NCBI GenBank assembly: GCA_016707205.1
Contig: JADJHZ010000005.1
Span: 186,001-250,000, forward strand
Source: Haliscomenobacter sp.
GTDB taxonomy: Bacteria; Bacteroidota; Bacteroidia; Chitinophagales; Saprospiraceae
Direction: 5' to 3'
Length of the DNA stretch: 64,000 nucleotides
Positions 37,148 to 46,003 of the stretch are shown here, one piece after another. The translations under genes were made by a program, and so were the position numbers. Below the pieces are notes generated by a model that was not told the DNA's origin, made no database searches, and saw only the letters and a program-made list of their open reading frames with translations. Position 1 is the stretch's first letter; every line of letters begins with the position of its first letter.

Positions 37148-38407
37148 CTACTGTAACCCAAACGCTTCCCGCACCTTGTCTACGTAGTCGAGTTTTTCCC
37201 AGGTGAAGGTTTCGACTTCTTTCTGGACCAGGCTGCCGGAGCCGTCGCGGAGTTCGACGAGCTTGGTGGCGGAGGGGCGGCCCATGTGGCCATAGGCTGC
37301 GGTATCGGAATAGATTGGGTTGCGGAGTTTGAGGCGTTGCTCGATCGCGTAGGGTCGCATATCGAAGAGCGCGTATATTTTTTGGGCAATCTCGCCGTCG
37401 CTCATATCTACTTTGGCGGAGTGGTAGGTGTTGATGTAGATATTGGTGGGCTTGGCAATGCCGATGGCGTAGGATACCTGTACCAGCACCTCATCGCAAA
37501 CGCCGGCCGCGACCAGGTTTTTGGCGATATGGCGGGTGGCGTAAGCGGCTGAGCGGTCTACCTTGGACGGGTCTTTTCCGGAGAATGCGCCGCCGCCGTG
37601 GGCGCCTTTGCCGCCGTAGGTATCGACGATGATCTTTCGGCCGGTCAGGCCGGTATCCCCATGGGGACCGCCGATCACGAACTTGCCGGTGGGGTTGACG
37701 TGGTAGGTAATCTGGCTATCAAACAGCGAGTGCAGGCTGAGCTGTAGCTTATTTTTCATCCGGGGCACGAGGATATGCTCCACGTCGTGGCGGATGCGGG
37801 CGAGCATGCGCTCGTCGCTGGCGAAATCGTCGTGCTGGGTCGAGACGACGATGGTGTCGATCCGCACCGGCTTGTGGTCGTCGGAGTATTCAATAGTTAC
37901 CTGCGATTTGGCGTCCGGGCGCAGGTAAGGCATCAACTCGTGGTGGTTTTTGCGAATGTCGGCCAGCTCCGCCAAAAGCCTATGCGCGAGGTCGAGCGCC
38001 AGGGGCATATAGTTCTCGGTTTCGTTGGTGGCGTAGCCAAACATCATCCCCTGATCGCCGGCTCCCTGGTCTTCGGGGTTAGGGCGCTCCACGCCCTGGT
38101 TGATATCGGGCGACTGCTCGTGGATAGCAGAAAGAACGCCGCAGGAGTTGGCTTCGAACATATATTCCGACTTGGTATATCCGATCCGGCGGATCACGTC
38201 GCGGGCGATCTGCTGCACGTCCAGATACACTTTGGACTTTACCTCGCCGGCCAGAACTACCTGGCCTGTGGTAACCAGGGTTTCGCAGGCCACTTTGGAG
38301 TTGGGGTCAAACGCCAGGAAATGGTCCACCAGGGCATCGGAAATCTGGTCGGCTACTTTATCCGGATGGCCTTCGGATACCGACTCGGAAGTAAACAGGT
38401 ATGGCAT
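37148..38407 (-). CDS. metK: S-adenosylmethionine synthetase
   Basis: 419 residues. Makes S-adenosylmethionine from methionine and ATP in the cytoplasm. Signatures: N-terminal FTSESVSEGHPDKVADQISD, GAGDQGMMFGYA (ATP-binding hexapeptide region), GGPHGDTGLTGRKIIVDTYGGKGAHGGGAFSGKDPSKVDRS and AYGHMGR near the end. Full length and intact. A -7 box stands at 38445-38452; a repeat array begins right after the stop. Confidence 0.98.
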   Translation of the reverse strand: MPYLFTSESVSEGHPDKVADQISDALVDHFLAFDPNSKVACETLVTTGQVVLAGEVKSKVYLDVQQIARDVIRRIGYTKSEYMFEANSCGVLSAIHEQSPDINQGVERPNPEDQGAGDQGMMFGYATNETENYMPLALDLAHRLLAELADIRKNHHELMPYLRPDAKSQVTIEYSDDHKPVRIDTIVVSTQHDDFASDERMLARIRHDVEHILVPRMKNKLQLSLHSLFDSQITYHVNPTGKFVIGGPHGDTGLTGRKIIVDTYGGKGAHGGGAFSGKDPSKVDRSAAYATRHIAKNLVAAGVCDEVLVQVSYAIGIAKPTNIYINTYHSAKVDMSDGEIAQKIYALFDMRPYAIEQRLKLRNPIYSDTAAYGHMGRPSATKLVELRDGSGSLVQKEVETFTWEKLDYVDKVREAFGLQ

Positions 38408-38444
38408 GTTCTTGAATTAAAGATTAAGCATTCGCAAAGCGAGG

Positions 38445-38452
38445 CAAAATTA
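38445..38452 (-). promoter_or_regulatory. Bacteroidota -7 box of metK
   Basis: Minus-strand TAATTTTG fits TAnnTTTG, 38 bases before the metK start codon. Confidence 0.5.
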
Positions 38453-38507
38453 GGAAACTATCCGTACAAAAATGGAGCGCGCCGGTCTATGTTAAGTTAA
38501 ACTCCAA

Positions 38508-39131
38508 TTATTTGATCTCGCACTCCAGCATTTTGCGCAGCCCGCCGGGGAAGCGGATAAACCCTTCGAGCTTGTCCCCGATCTGCACCGGCCCGACGCC
38601 CGCCGGGGTGCCCGTGTAAATGAGGTCGCCCATTTGCATTTTGAAGAACCGGGACACGTAGACAATGATATCGGTAATAGAAAAGAGCATGTCTTTGGTG
38701 TTGCCGGCCTGCACGGGCGTTCCGTTTTTGTGCAGCTCGAAGGCAATCTCCGGGAAGTCGGGAAACTCCTCCACCGGCGCGATATCGCTGATCGGGGCGG
38801 ACCCGTCGAACGCTTTGGCGATTTCCCAAGGCAGGCCTTTGGATTTGCACTGCTGTTGGAGGTCGCGGGCGGTGAAATCAATCCCAAACCCGATGCCGGA
38901 GATGTAGCTTTCGGCAAACTCGGGTTGCACATGCCTGCCGTTTTTGCCGATCTGCAGCACGAGCTCTCCTTCATAATGCAAAGCCGCCGTGAATTCCGGG
39001 TAATAGAGGGGCTTGTCGTTAATCAGCAGCGCGGAAGGAGGTTTCATGAAGACGATGGGGTCTTCCGGAACGGCGTTGTTCAGTTCGCGGGCGTGCTCGG
39101 AGTAATTCCGGCCGATGCAAATGATTTTCAT
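38508..39131 (-). CDS. Fumarylacetoacetate hydrolase family protein
   Basis: 207 residues, the short single-domain form. Features: CIGRNYSEHARELNN at the N-terminus, the metal-binding E-x-E (HYEGELVLQIGK), YISGIGFGIDFTARDLQ, KAFDGSAPISD and the closing GDLIYTGTPAGVGPVQIGD. Family members are metal-dependent hydrolases or decarboxylases such as acylpyruvate hydrolase and oxaloacetate decarboxylase (FAHD1-like), the latter being my preferred guess. It starts 3 bases after the trpS stop on the same strand, so the two are cotranscribed. Confidence 0.92.
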   Translation of the reverse strand: MKIICIGRNYSEHARELNNAVPEDPIVFMKPPSALLINDKPLYYPEFTAALHYEGELVLQIGKNGRHVQPEFAESYISGIGFGIDFTARDLQQQCKSKGLPWEIAKAFDGSAPISDIAPVEEFPDFPEIAFELHKNGTPVQAGNTKDMLFSITDIIVYVSRFFKMQMGDLIYTGTPAGVGPVQIGDKLEGFIRFPGGLRKMLECEIK

Positions 39132-39134
39132 AGC

Positions 39135-40139
39135 TCAGAATTTGACGTTCATTAATCCAGCCAGGTCTTTTACGTCCCGGATCGTTTCCTGAGCCCGTTT
39201 GCGGATTTGATCGGTCGATTGGCGAATTTGGTCTTTCACCTCTTTTTTGTGCGCATTCAGATCGGCGCGCCGGTTTCGGATTTCGGTGCTGATCCCGATC
39301 AATGCCTCCGCAACGGCATCCTTGAGATCGACGTATTTGAGCTGGCCGCTATGGTAATCTGCTAATAACGATTCCCGGGCGGCAGTGCTGCCGGCCGCTT
39401 TGAGCAGCTCGAATAAATTGGCGACGCCGGGGCTCATGGCGCCCGCAGGGGTATCGCCGGTATCCGTCACGGCAGACCGGACCTGTTTGCGGATCCGGTT
39501 GTCGTCGGCAAACACGTTAATATAGTGCTTTTCTCCGGCGCTTTTACTCATTTTCCGCGACGGATCTGCTGTCGACATCACTTTGGGCACCTCGGTGTAG
39601 ATCGTTTCGGGGAGCACAAAATATTCCTTGCCCACCTGGTTGTTGAACCGTTCGGCGATGTTGCGCGTCAGTTCGAGATGTTGCTCCTGATCCTTGCCCA
39701 CCGGTACATAATCGGCCCGATAAATCAGGATATCGGCTGCCTGGAGTACCGGATAATCCAGTAATCCGGCTGAAATGAAGCCGTCCTCCCCGGATTGGGC
39801 GCTTTTGTCCTTAAACTGAGTCATGCGGGTCAGCTGGCCGAAAGAGGTAAAGCAATTGAAGACCCAGCACAACTCGGCGTGTTCGGGCACAAGCGACTGG
39901 ATGAACAGGTTTTCGGGGCGGATTCCCGTAGCCAGGAGATTGAAGATCAGTTCCCAGGTATTCTCCCTAAGCGTTTTGGGATTATAGGGCATAGACATGG
40001 CATGGTAGTCCACTACCCCGTAGAAACAACGGTATTTTTCCTGGAGATCGACCCAGTTCTTCACTGCCCCGAAGTAGTTGCCGTAGTGCATGTCCCCGGT
40101 GGGCTGGATGCAGGAAAGGACTGTTTTTATGTTGTCCAT
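39135..40139 (-). CDS. trpS: Tryptophan--tRNA ligase
   Basis: 334 residues, the bacterial size. Class I aminoacyl-tRNA synthetase: the HIGH-type motif appears as GDMHYGNYFGA after CIQPTG, and KMSKS as KMSKSAGEKHYI (~residue 195). D-I-L-I-Y-R-A-D-Y-V-P-V-G-K-D-Q-E-Q-H is the usual tryptophan-binding stretch. Charges tRNA-Trp in the cytoplasm. Own -7 box at 40161-40168; followed closely by the FAH-family gene. Confidence 0.98.
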   Translation of the reverse strand: MDNIKTVLSCIQPTGDMHYGNYFGAVKNWVDLQEKYRCFYGVVDYHAMSMPYNPKTLRENTWELIFNLLATGIRPENLFIQSLVPEHAELCWVFNCFTSFGQLTRMTQFKDKSAQSGEDGFISAGLLDYPVLQAADILIYRADYVPVGKDQEQHLELTRNIAERFNNQVGKEYFVLPETIYTEVPKVMSTADPSRKMSKSAGEKHYINVFADDNRIRKQVRSAVTDTGDTPAGAMSPGVANLFELLKAAGSTAARESLLADYHSGQLKYVDLKDAVAEALIGISTEIRNRRADLNAHKKEVKDQIRQSTDQIRKRAQETIRDVKDLAGLMNVKF

Positions 40140-40160
40140 TTAGGTATTGTTTGGGTGGGG

Positions 40161-40168
40161 CAAAGATA
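40161..40168 (-). promoter_or_regulatory. Bacteroidota -7 box of trpS
   Basis: Minus-strand TATCTTTG fits TAnnTTTG and lies 22 bases before the trpS ATG, in the 70-bp gap after ridA. Confidence 0.6.
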
Positions 40169-40209
40169 AAAAGAAGCCAGGCATCTGGAAGCCCCCGGCA
40201 GGAAAAGCA

Positions 40210-40593
40210 TTAATCAAACGCCGCGATGACCGAAATCTCCACGTTGGCGCCTTTGGGCAAAGCGGCGACCTGCACCAGTTCGCGGGCCGGAGCGGTTGCT
40301 TCCTCAAAGTAGGTGGCATAGACGGCGTTGATCCGCCCGAAGTTGTTGATGTCGGTGACAAACACCGAACACTTGAGCACGTCGCGGAAGGTAAGCCCGG
40401 CCTCTTCCAGAATGGCCTGAATATTTTTCAGCACGAGGTGGGTTTCCTCCTCAATAGAGGACGTGACCAACTGTCCGCTTTGAGAATCCAGGGCGATTTG
40501 ACCGGAAATGTACAAGGTGTCGTTGTGGATGATCGCCTGATTGTAGGGGCCAACCGGCGCCGGAGCTTTTTCGGAGCGGATTATTTTTTTCAT
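40210..40593 (-). CDS. ridA: RidA family reactive imine deaminase
   Basis: 127 residues, standard RidA/YjgF size. Family motifs: APAPVGPYNQAI at the N-terminus, GQIALD, and the conserved Arg in PARELVQVAALPKGANVEISVIA. RidA hydrolyses reactive 2-aminoacrylate-type imines to protect PLP enzymes. It is read between rpmF and trpS, same strand, with its own small gap and a hairpin at 40613-40644 upstream. Confidence 0.95.
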   Translation of the reverse strand: MKKIIRSEKAPAPVGPYNQAIIHNDTLYISGQIALDSQSGQLVTSSIEEETHLVLKNIQAILEEAGLTFRDVLKCSVFVTDINNFGRINAVYATYFEEATAPARELVQVAALPKGANVEISVIAAFD

Positions 40594-40612
40594 AGGTTGG
40601 GTTTAACACAGA

Positions 40613-40644
40613 AAGCTCCGCATCATCGGTCCGATGGGGAGCTT
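40613..40644 (-). terminator. Stem-loop between rpmF and ridA
   Basis: AAGCTCC/GGAGCTT stem with an inner ATCGGTCCGAT palindrome, 46-77 bases after the rpmF stop on the minus strand. The T-tract is weak (TTTCTG), so it may be a terminator or a leader hairpin. Confidence 0.4.
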
Positions 40645-40689
40645 CCTGAACAGGTTAAAGGAAATCGCCTTGGAAAGCGAGTAAGGCTA

Positions 40690-40881
40690 TTATTCTTCTG
40701 CCGCTTTGATCAGCATTTTCCCCTTGTAAAACAGGTTCCCTTCTGCGTCGTTATAAGCCCGGTGGCGCAGGTGCTTTTCACCGGTTACGGGGCACGTAGC
40801 CACATTGGGCGCGGTGATCTTAAAATGCGTGCGGCGCTTATGCTTCCTTTGCTTTGAGCCCCGGCTCTTAGGATGTGCCAT
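40690..40881 (-). CDS. rpmF: 50S ribosomal protein L32
   Basis: 63 residues. Starts MAHPKSRGSKQRKHKRRTHFKI, basic as in L32, with ATCPVTGEKHLRHRAYN in the middle; only one Cys of the zinc-ribbon pattern remains, as in C- type paralogs. It follows the DUF177 gene by 62 bases, the arrangement seen across bacteria. Confidence 0.97.
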   Translation of the reverse strand: MAHPKSRGSKQRKHKRRTHFKITAPNVATCPVTGEKHLRHRAYNDAEGNLFYKGKMLIKAAEE

Positions 40882-40943
40882 TTGATCGCCTATTAGGCCG
40901 GACGTTCCCGCAAAACCTGAGCAGGCATACCGGCCGTGATGAA

Positions 40944-41489
40944 TTAATTATTGCGATTGAATTTTTTCAACTCCTTCCAGAGCGGGTTGTCTTCCCCTTC
41001 CTTTTCTTCCTCCTCCTTCGTTGGTTGCTCCTGGGCTTCCAGGAGCGTCAGCATTTCCTGATTGCACACCGGAGGGTTTTCCTCCCAGCAGTCGTACACC
41101 TTGATTATCGGAATGGCCAGAACGATGTACTCGTAGATGAATTGGGCCACATTCAACGCTTCGGATTCCGGATGGATGAAGATCACGTCCGCTTCTTCCA
41201 GTTCGGTTTCCTCGCTGTATTTAACTGCCAACTGCTCTACCCCATCCACCGGAAGATCGATCTGCGCAAGGCAGCGATCGCATTCAGTCTGGATGGTCCC
41301 GACAAAATCGAACTCCAAAAGGAGCATATTGGGACGCTTGTCCAGGATGAGCGTCAGGTCAATGTCCCCTTCCACCACCGGAGAGTTTTCGAAATGCTGG
41401 AAAAACTCCCGGTCGATGTGGAATTCGTATTCGTGAATACCATTGTTCAGACCCTGTATCGGAAGCGAGTAGGGAACCAAGCCACTCAT
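40944..41489 (-). CDS. DUF177 (YceD) domain protein
   Basis: 181 residues. Contains the C-x-x-C stretch IQTECDRCLAQIDLPV (~residue 65) typical of YceD/DUF177 and an acidic C-terminal tail (EEEEKEGEDNP). In plants and bacteria this family is linked to 23S rRNA accumulation, and its gene nearly always precedes rpmF, as here. Function in this organism is inferred from that. Promoter box at 41518-41525. Confidence 0.93.
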   Translation of the reverse strand: MSGLVPYSLPIQGLNNGIHEYEFHIDREFFQHFENSPVVEGDIDLTLILDKRPNMLLLEFDFVGTIQTECDRCLAQIDLPVDGVEQLAVKYSEETELEEADVIFIHPESEALNVAQFIYEYIVLAIPIIKVYDCWEENPPVCNQEMLTLLEAQEQPTKEEEEKEGEDNPLWKELKKFNRNN

Positions 41490-41517
41490 GGTAAAGAACT
41501 TTTTTCAAAAGTGAACG

Positions 41518-41525
41518 CAAAGATA
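41518..41525 (-). promoter_or_regulatory. Bacteroidota -7 box of DUF177-rpmF
   Basis: Minus-strand TATCTTTG matches TAnnTTTG, 29 bases before the DUF177 ATG. Confidence 0.6.
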
Positions 41526-41772
41526 ATCTCTTCTTTTGTAAAAATCGAGTAGAGCGCACAAATATTAGCCCGTGATATCTATTTTTTGTTCGTTAAAAAA
41601 GTTTTCATGCCTGATCTGGCACGAGGCTCCGCCGCGCCCTTTCTTTTCCTGCCAAAAAATAAATAAAAATTTCCACTCCCGAAAAAAGCGCAACTAAAAT
41701 GAATTGGATTTTCTATAAACTTAACACTATTCCCATTTGTCCAATCGTTTTAGCCTTACACCCAAAACCGCT

Positions 41773-44700
41773 ATGAGAACACCCTTTAGTCTTTCGAATC
41801 CATGGCTTGGCGGCCTGCTTCTCGCCTTCCTCTGGACCGCCGCCGCCTGCTGGCCAACCAAGCCGCTGGGCGCCCAAACCCTCCTTCAGCCGGGAGACCT
41901 GGCCATTATTCGCGTCAATGCCAACAACCGGGATTGCAGCGGAAACAACAGCGCCGACGATTTAGTCAGCTTTGTGTGTTTTCAGGATATTCTCCCCAAT
42001 ACCGTCATTCAAATAACCGACAATGGATGGGAGCGGCGCCTGCCCGGGCGATGGGGAAATTCCGAGGGGTTCGTTGAGGCCACCCGCACCGGCCCGGCGA
42101 TCCCGGCAGGCACGGTGATCACCTTCCTGCTGCCCCCTATCGGCAATGCCGCCTACCGGGCCATTGCCCCCGATGCCGGCTGGAGTTTTAACCAGGTCAG
42201 TTTTAACTCCCTCAACCTCAATTCCGGGGGCGAGCAATTCTATTTCATGCAGGGCGGCGTTTGGGACAACAGCAACACGGGCGTCAATTTCGATCACGAC
42301 GCTACCTATACCGGAGGGCGCTTGCTCTTCGGGTTTAACACCAAAACCACCTGGACCGCCTTAACGGATAATTCTCAGGATTCTGGCCTCCACCCGGACA
42401 TCGCTTCCTGCTACCACATGGAGCCCACCGGCAATACTACCGATTATATCGGCTATACCGGCCCACAGAGCCCTGCCACCCAACTGGAGTGGATCAGCAG
42501 GATCGGCAACCCGGCTAACTGGACGACGTTTCCCAACTGCGCCTCCATGCCCGCTCCGCCTGCCCGGCTGGACGTGCTGCCCAGCGGCATTGCCCTCCAG
42601 TGTACCGTCTGCGCTTCCTGCGGCCCGTTTCAGGAAACCCTCCGATTCCTTTTACCTGCAGCAGGAGGCCCATTCCTGGTTAACTATACGGATGGCAGAG
42701 ATACCTTCCTGTTAAACCAGGTTATGCCGGGGGATTCCGTCCGGTATCCGACGAATATCACAACGAACCTCCAGCTCTTGTCGGTAACCAATGGAAACGG
42801 ATGTCCGGTATTTTCCAATATCGGCGATCCGCTCCTCCTTCGGGTGACGCCGGCCGACAGCCTGTCTCCCGTTCCGCCCATCCTGGCTTGCACCTCCGGT
42901 TCCGGAGACGCCACGTTCGATCTGCGTTCCCGCGATAGCCTGATCGCCGGAGGGATCGCCAGCCGGCAAGTCCGGTGGTTTCGCGACAGCCTGCTTCAGA
43001 ACTCCATTTCCAACCCCGAACAGTTCGTCAGTTCTGGCGCACGGGTGTATGCCCAGGTAAGCGATAGAAGTTGTACGGCAGGTCCTTTGGGCGTAGACCT
43101 GATCACGGCGCCGTCGCCAGCAGTTGAATTGCCGCTGGGGGGCAAACTTTGCGCCGGAGAACCTTGCCTGCCCATGGCATTTTCGCTTACCGGCAAAGCC
43201 CCGTTCCTGCTCGCGTACTCGCTGGGCGTTGGCGGGAATACCAGCATTCCCGGGCAGCTTACCCTCGACAGCAGCCAGGCGGTATGGAATATCTGCCCCG
43301 CCCAGTTTGGCTTGACGCAAGGCGACCTGGTGTTTACCTACCATACCCTGACCGACGCCAACGGCTGTTCCACGCCCCTGAATAATCAACGAAGCGTCGT
43401 CCGCACCGGCACAACGGGCATCAACGAGCTCAAGCCCGTGCTCTGCGCGGGAGAAACCTATCAGGTCCGGGAGAAAACCTACGACGCCTCCAACCCCCGG
43501 GATACCATTCGTTTGCTGAATGCCTCCCAGTCGGGTTGCGATAGCCTGATCATCGTATCGCTTACGTACAGCGAACCCGTTTCGGCCGAGCTCACCGGCG
43601 ACACCCTCATCTGTCCGGGCGAACCGCTCAGCCTGACCTGGAAGCTAACCGGAGGCGCCCGATTCCAGATCGTCTATATGGAAGGAGCGATAAATAAAGA
43701 ACTTACCGGCGTGAGAAACGGAGACGCGCTCAACCTAAAGCCTGCGGGCAACACCCAGATTACGCTGCTAAGCATACGCTCCGAAGAAAGCGGATGCGAG
43801 ATCCGCCCATTCAAAAGAACCAACATCCGGGTCAACGATTTGAGCGTTTTTCCTCAAGCGGTTCCAAGGTTTGGAGGAAATGCCGTCAGTTGCTCTGGCG
43901 CAAGGGATGGGGAAGCCCAACTCGTCATCCGGGGCGGCATCAAGCCCTACCGGATTTCCTGGGGTACCGGCGACACGACAGACCTCGTCCGCAACCTGGC
44001 TGCGGGAACCTACCCGGTAACCGTCACCGACGCCGAACGCTGCCGGATTGAATCGGCGGTACGGCTCAGCGAACCCGCACCAATCCAGCCGTCATTGGAA
44101 ACCGCTTCTGCCAAATGCCAGGGAGAAGAAAGCAAGCTCCTGGTAAAAAATATTACCGGAGGTACCCAGCCCTATTTATTTTCTACCGACGGGCAGACCT
44201 TCCAGACGGTCCGGAATCTTCCCTTTACCTTGATAGGGCTGGCTCCCGGAACATACCGGTTTTCTTTAAAAGACGCCAATACCTGCGTTTCCGAAACGCC
44301 GTTCACGCTGACCGAGCCGTCGGTTTCGCGGGTAGACCTCGGTCCAGACCGCGTGGTCCAATCCGGCGACAGCGTGCAACTGACTGCAACAGCCAACTTT
44401 GCGGCCAAACGGGTCGTTTGGAGCCCTGCCGAGGTGGCGCCGCTGGCCGGAGACCCCCTGGCTGCTTCGGTCAGGCCGTTACGCACCACCACCTACCGGG
44501 TGGAACTTGCAGACACCTCGGGCTGTGTCGTTTCGGATGAGTTGACCATTATCGTAGAAAACCAGCAGCGGGTCTTTGCGCCCAGCGCCTTTAGCCCAAA
44601 CGAGGACGGGCAGAACGACCGGTTTGTTCTGTTTTCGGGCCCGGAAGTGCGCGAAATAATCAACCTCCAGATCTTTAACCGTTGGGGCGCGCTGGTATAT

Positions 44701-44850
44701 GAAGCGCCTATTGTCCAGGAAACCGGCGGATGGGACGGGACCTTTAAAGGCCAGGCGGCGCCGACGGGCATTTACCTCTTTGTGGCAGAAATCCGGTTAA
44801 CCAACGGGGACACGCAGCGGATCAGCGGAGATTTCCTGCTAATGCGGTAA
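41773..44850 (+). CDS. Large secreted protein with T9SS type B C-terminal domain
   Basis: 1,025 residues from ATG 41773, which begins a signal peptide (MRTPFSLSNPWLGGLLLAFL, cleavage near PLGAQ). Residues ~35-260 resemble a lamin-tail-like/secreted domain (LQPGDLAIIRVNANNRDCSGNN..DDLVSFV, NTVIQITDNGWERRLPGRW). The middle consists of Ig- and SprB-like repeats (GNAVSCSGARDGEAQLVIRGGIKPY, then FSTDGQTFQTVRNLPF). The end is a gliding-motility-associated domain (FAPSAFSPNEDGQNDRFVLF, FNRWGALVYEA, GGWDGTFKG, ISGDFLLMR). Exported by T9SS and probably surface-bound. A start 36 bases upstream would add residues before the signal and is less likely. Confidence 0.88.
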   Translation: MRTPFSLSNPWLGGLLLAFLWTAAACWPTKPLGAQTLLQPGDLAIIRVNANNRDCSGNNSADDLVSFVCFQDILPNTVIQITDNGWERRLPGRWGNSEGFVEATRTGPAIPAGTVITFLLPPIGNAAYRAIAPDAGWSFNQVSFNSLNLNSGGEQFYFMQGGVWDNSNTGVNFDHDATYTGGRLLFGFNTKTTWTALTDNSQDSGLHPDIASCYHMEPTGNTTDYIGYTGPQSPATQLEWISRIGNPANWTTFPNCASMPAPPARLDVLPSGIALQCTVCASCGPFQETLRFLLPAAGGPFLVNYTDGRDTFLLNQVMPGDSVRYPTNITTNLQLLSVTNGNGCPVFSNIGDPLLLRVTPADSLSPVPPILACTSGSGDATFDLRSRDSLIAGGIASRQVRWFRDSLLQNSISNPEQFVSSGARVYAQVSDRSCTAGPLGVDLITAPSPAVELPLGGKLCAGEPCLPMAFSLTGKAPFLLAYSLGVGGNTSIPGQLTLDSSQAVWNICPAQFGLTQGDLVFTYHTLTDANGCSTPLNNQRSVVRTGTTGINELKPVLCAGETYQVREKTYDASNPRDTIRLLNASQSGCDSLIIVSLTYSEPVSAELTGDTLICPGEPLSLTWKLTGGARFQIVYMEGAINKELTGVRNGDALNLKPAGNTQITLLSIRSEESGCEIRPFKRTNIRVNDLSVFPQAVPRFGGNAVSCSGARDGEAQLVIRGGIKPYRISWGTGDTTDLVRNLAAGTYPVTVTDAERCRIESAVRLSEPAPIQPSLETASAKCQGEESKLLVKNITGGTQPYLFSTDGQTFQTVRNLPFTLIGLAPGTYRFSLKDANTCVSETPFTLTEPSVSRVDLGPDRVVQSGDSVQLTATANFAAKRVVWSPAEVAPLAGDPLAASVRPLRTTTYRVELADTSGCVVSDELTIIVENQQRVFAPSAFSPNEDGQNDRFVLFSGPEVREIINLQIFNRWGALVYEAPIVQETGGWDGTFKGQAAPTGIYLFVAEIRLTNGDTQRISGDFLLMR

Positions 44851-44856
44851 AAAAAG

Positions 44857-45798
44857 CTATTTTTTCCAAACGAAAGCCTTGGGCTCCAACTTGGACTGGA
44901 CGTTGCGCAGCGATCCGGCAACATCTTCCCCGGAAGTGTAGGGGAACTGAACGCCAACCCGGGTAATTGTGCCATTTTTTTCCAGATAGGGCTCAAACCC
45001 CTCTTCATAAATCCGTTGCACCAACCGGTCAACGTTGTTTTTGTCCCGGAATAACCCGATCACAATAATGCACTGCTTTTGTTCGGGAGCAAGCGTTGGG
45101 GCTTCCGAGCTATCCGCAACACCTTCATCGTCCAGGGCTTCTCCGGAAGGTTCCCGTAGCGGCTCGGGAGGAGGGACGTTCACCCGCTCCATGGGCGCTT
45201 CTTCCTCCGCCTGGAAAGCGAATAGCGCGTTGATTTGCGGCCGGAACAAAAAATAAGCGGTTACCGTAACGGCGAGGATAGCCAGGGCCAGGACCAAACC
45301 CGAGGAAAAAGACGATCGGGCACGGGAACGCGTTTCAAAGGCAGGCGAGGGAGGCGGCGGTGTGGGTTCGCTCCGTTTGAGCGGGCGAAACCGGATTTCC
45401 GGGAGGCCGAAGGAATCGGGATAGAGGTTTTCGGCATCCGGAAGAAATTGAATGCTCCCTTCAAAATCCAGGCGCAAGCGCCCGACTTTTGGAAAGGAAA
45501 CCAGTTCTTTTTGCTGAAGCGCGCTTTTGGCCTTCCGGACAAACCCCTGGATAGCGCCGGACGCTTCTTCATATCCTATACCATACGTTTCCACCAAGTG
45601 AGCAGTGAGCAGCCCGTCGTCTGCGGCCAGATTTTCGTCAAACCGCACCTCCAGGCTGGGCGGCTGTATATTGCCCAGTACCTGATCGACTTTGGCAGGG
45701 GCATACGCAGCGGTAAATCCCCCCAATCCAGGAATCATGACGGAAGGATGGTCCGGCAACAGGCCGGCAATACAGGCAGCTACGTCTACTTGCTTCAT
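44857..45798 (-). CDS. SPOR domain protein with N-terminal HU-like domain
   Basis: 313 residues from ATG 45798. Residues ~1-110 resemble the HU-CCDC81-type domain seen in Bacteroidota division proteins (VSFPKVGRLRLDFEG). A Pro-rich stretch, one transmembrane helix at ~155-175 (SGLVLALAILAVTVTAYFLF), an acidic linker, and a C-terminal SPOR domain (QCIIVIGLFRDKNNVDRLVQRIYEEGFEPYLEK) follow. SPOR domains bind denuded septal peptidoglycan, so a role in cell division is inferred. The gene converges with the T9SS gene, 6 bases apart. Confidence 0.82.
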   Translation of the reverse strand: MKQVDVAACIAGLLPDHPSVMIPGLGGFTAAYAPAKVDQVLGNIQPPSLEVRFDENLAADDGLLTAHLVETYGIGYEEASGAIQGFVRKAKSALQQKELVSFPKVGRLRLDFEGSIQFLPDAENLYPDSFGLPEIRFRPLKRSEPTPPPPSPAFETRSRARSSFSSGLVLALAILAVTVTAYFLFRPQINALFAFQAEEEAPMERVNVPPPEPLREPSGEALDDEGVADSSEAPTLAPEQKQCIIVIGLFRDKNNVDRLVQRIYEEGFEPYLEKNGTITRVGVQFPYTSGEDVAGSLRNVQSKLEPKAFVWKK

Positions 45799-45956
45799 TT
45801 TCAATGAGGATAATTCCAACTACAAAAGAAATACCTTCCGGGGAGATTACCAAACCTAAGGCTCCCCCCCGTGCGCTTTTTCATTTCACGTGCGAAAACG
45901 CACCGTTTTTCACTCACCCTATCATTTCAAAATACTGAAAATCAAATTCTTACACC

Positions 45957-45973
45957 TTGGCACGGCTTTTGGA
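45957..45973 (+). promoter_or_regulatory. Sigma-54-like promoter before the HlyD-TolC-ABC operon
   Basis: TTGGCACG-GCTT-TTGGA matches the sigma-54 consensus YTGGCACG-N4-TTGCA with only the -12 C changed to G; spacing between the -24 and -12 GG dinucleotides is exactly 12. It ends 31 bases before the ATG of the HlyD-like gene. The operon encodes its own NtrC-type activator. Confidence 0.6.
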
Positions 45974-46003
45974 TTTATTCCCCTGTTTACGAAAACCACT
46001 ACT

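Noticed and set aside
41617..41637. Second sigma-54-like site (TGGCACG) upstream of the T9SS type B gene at 41773
   Set aside because: The -12 element is absent; the bases at the right spacing are TCCGC.
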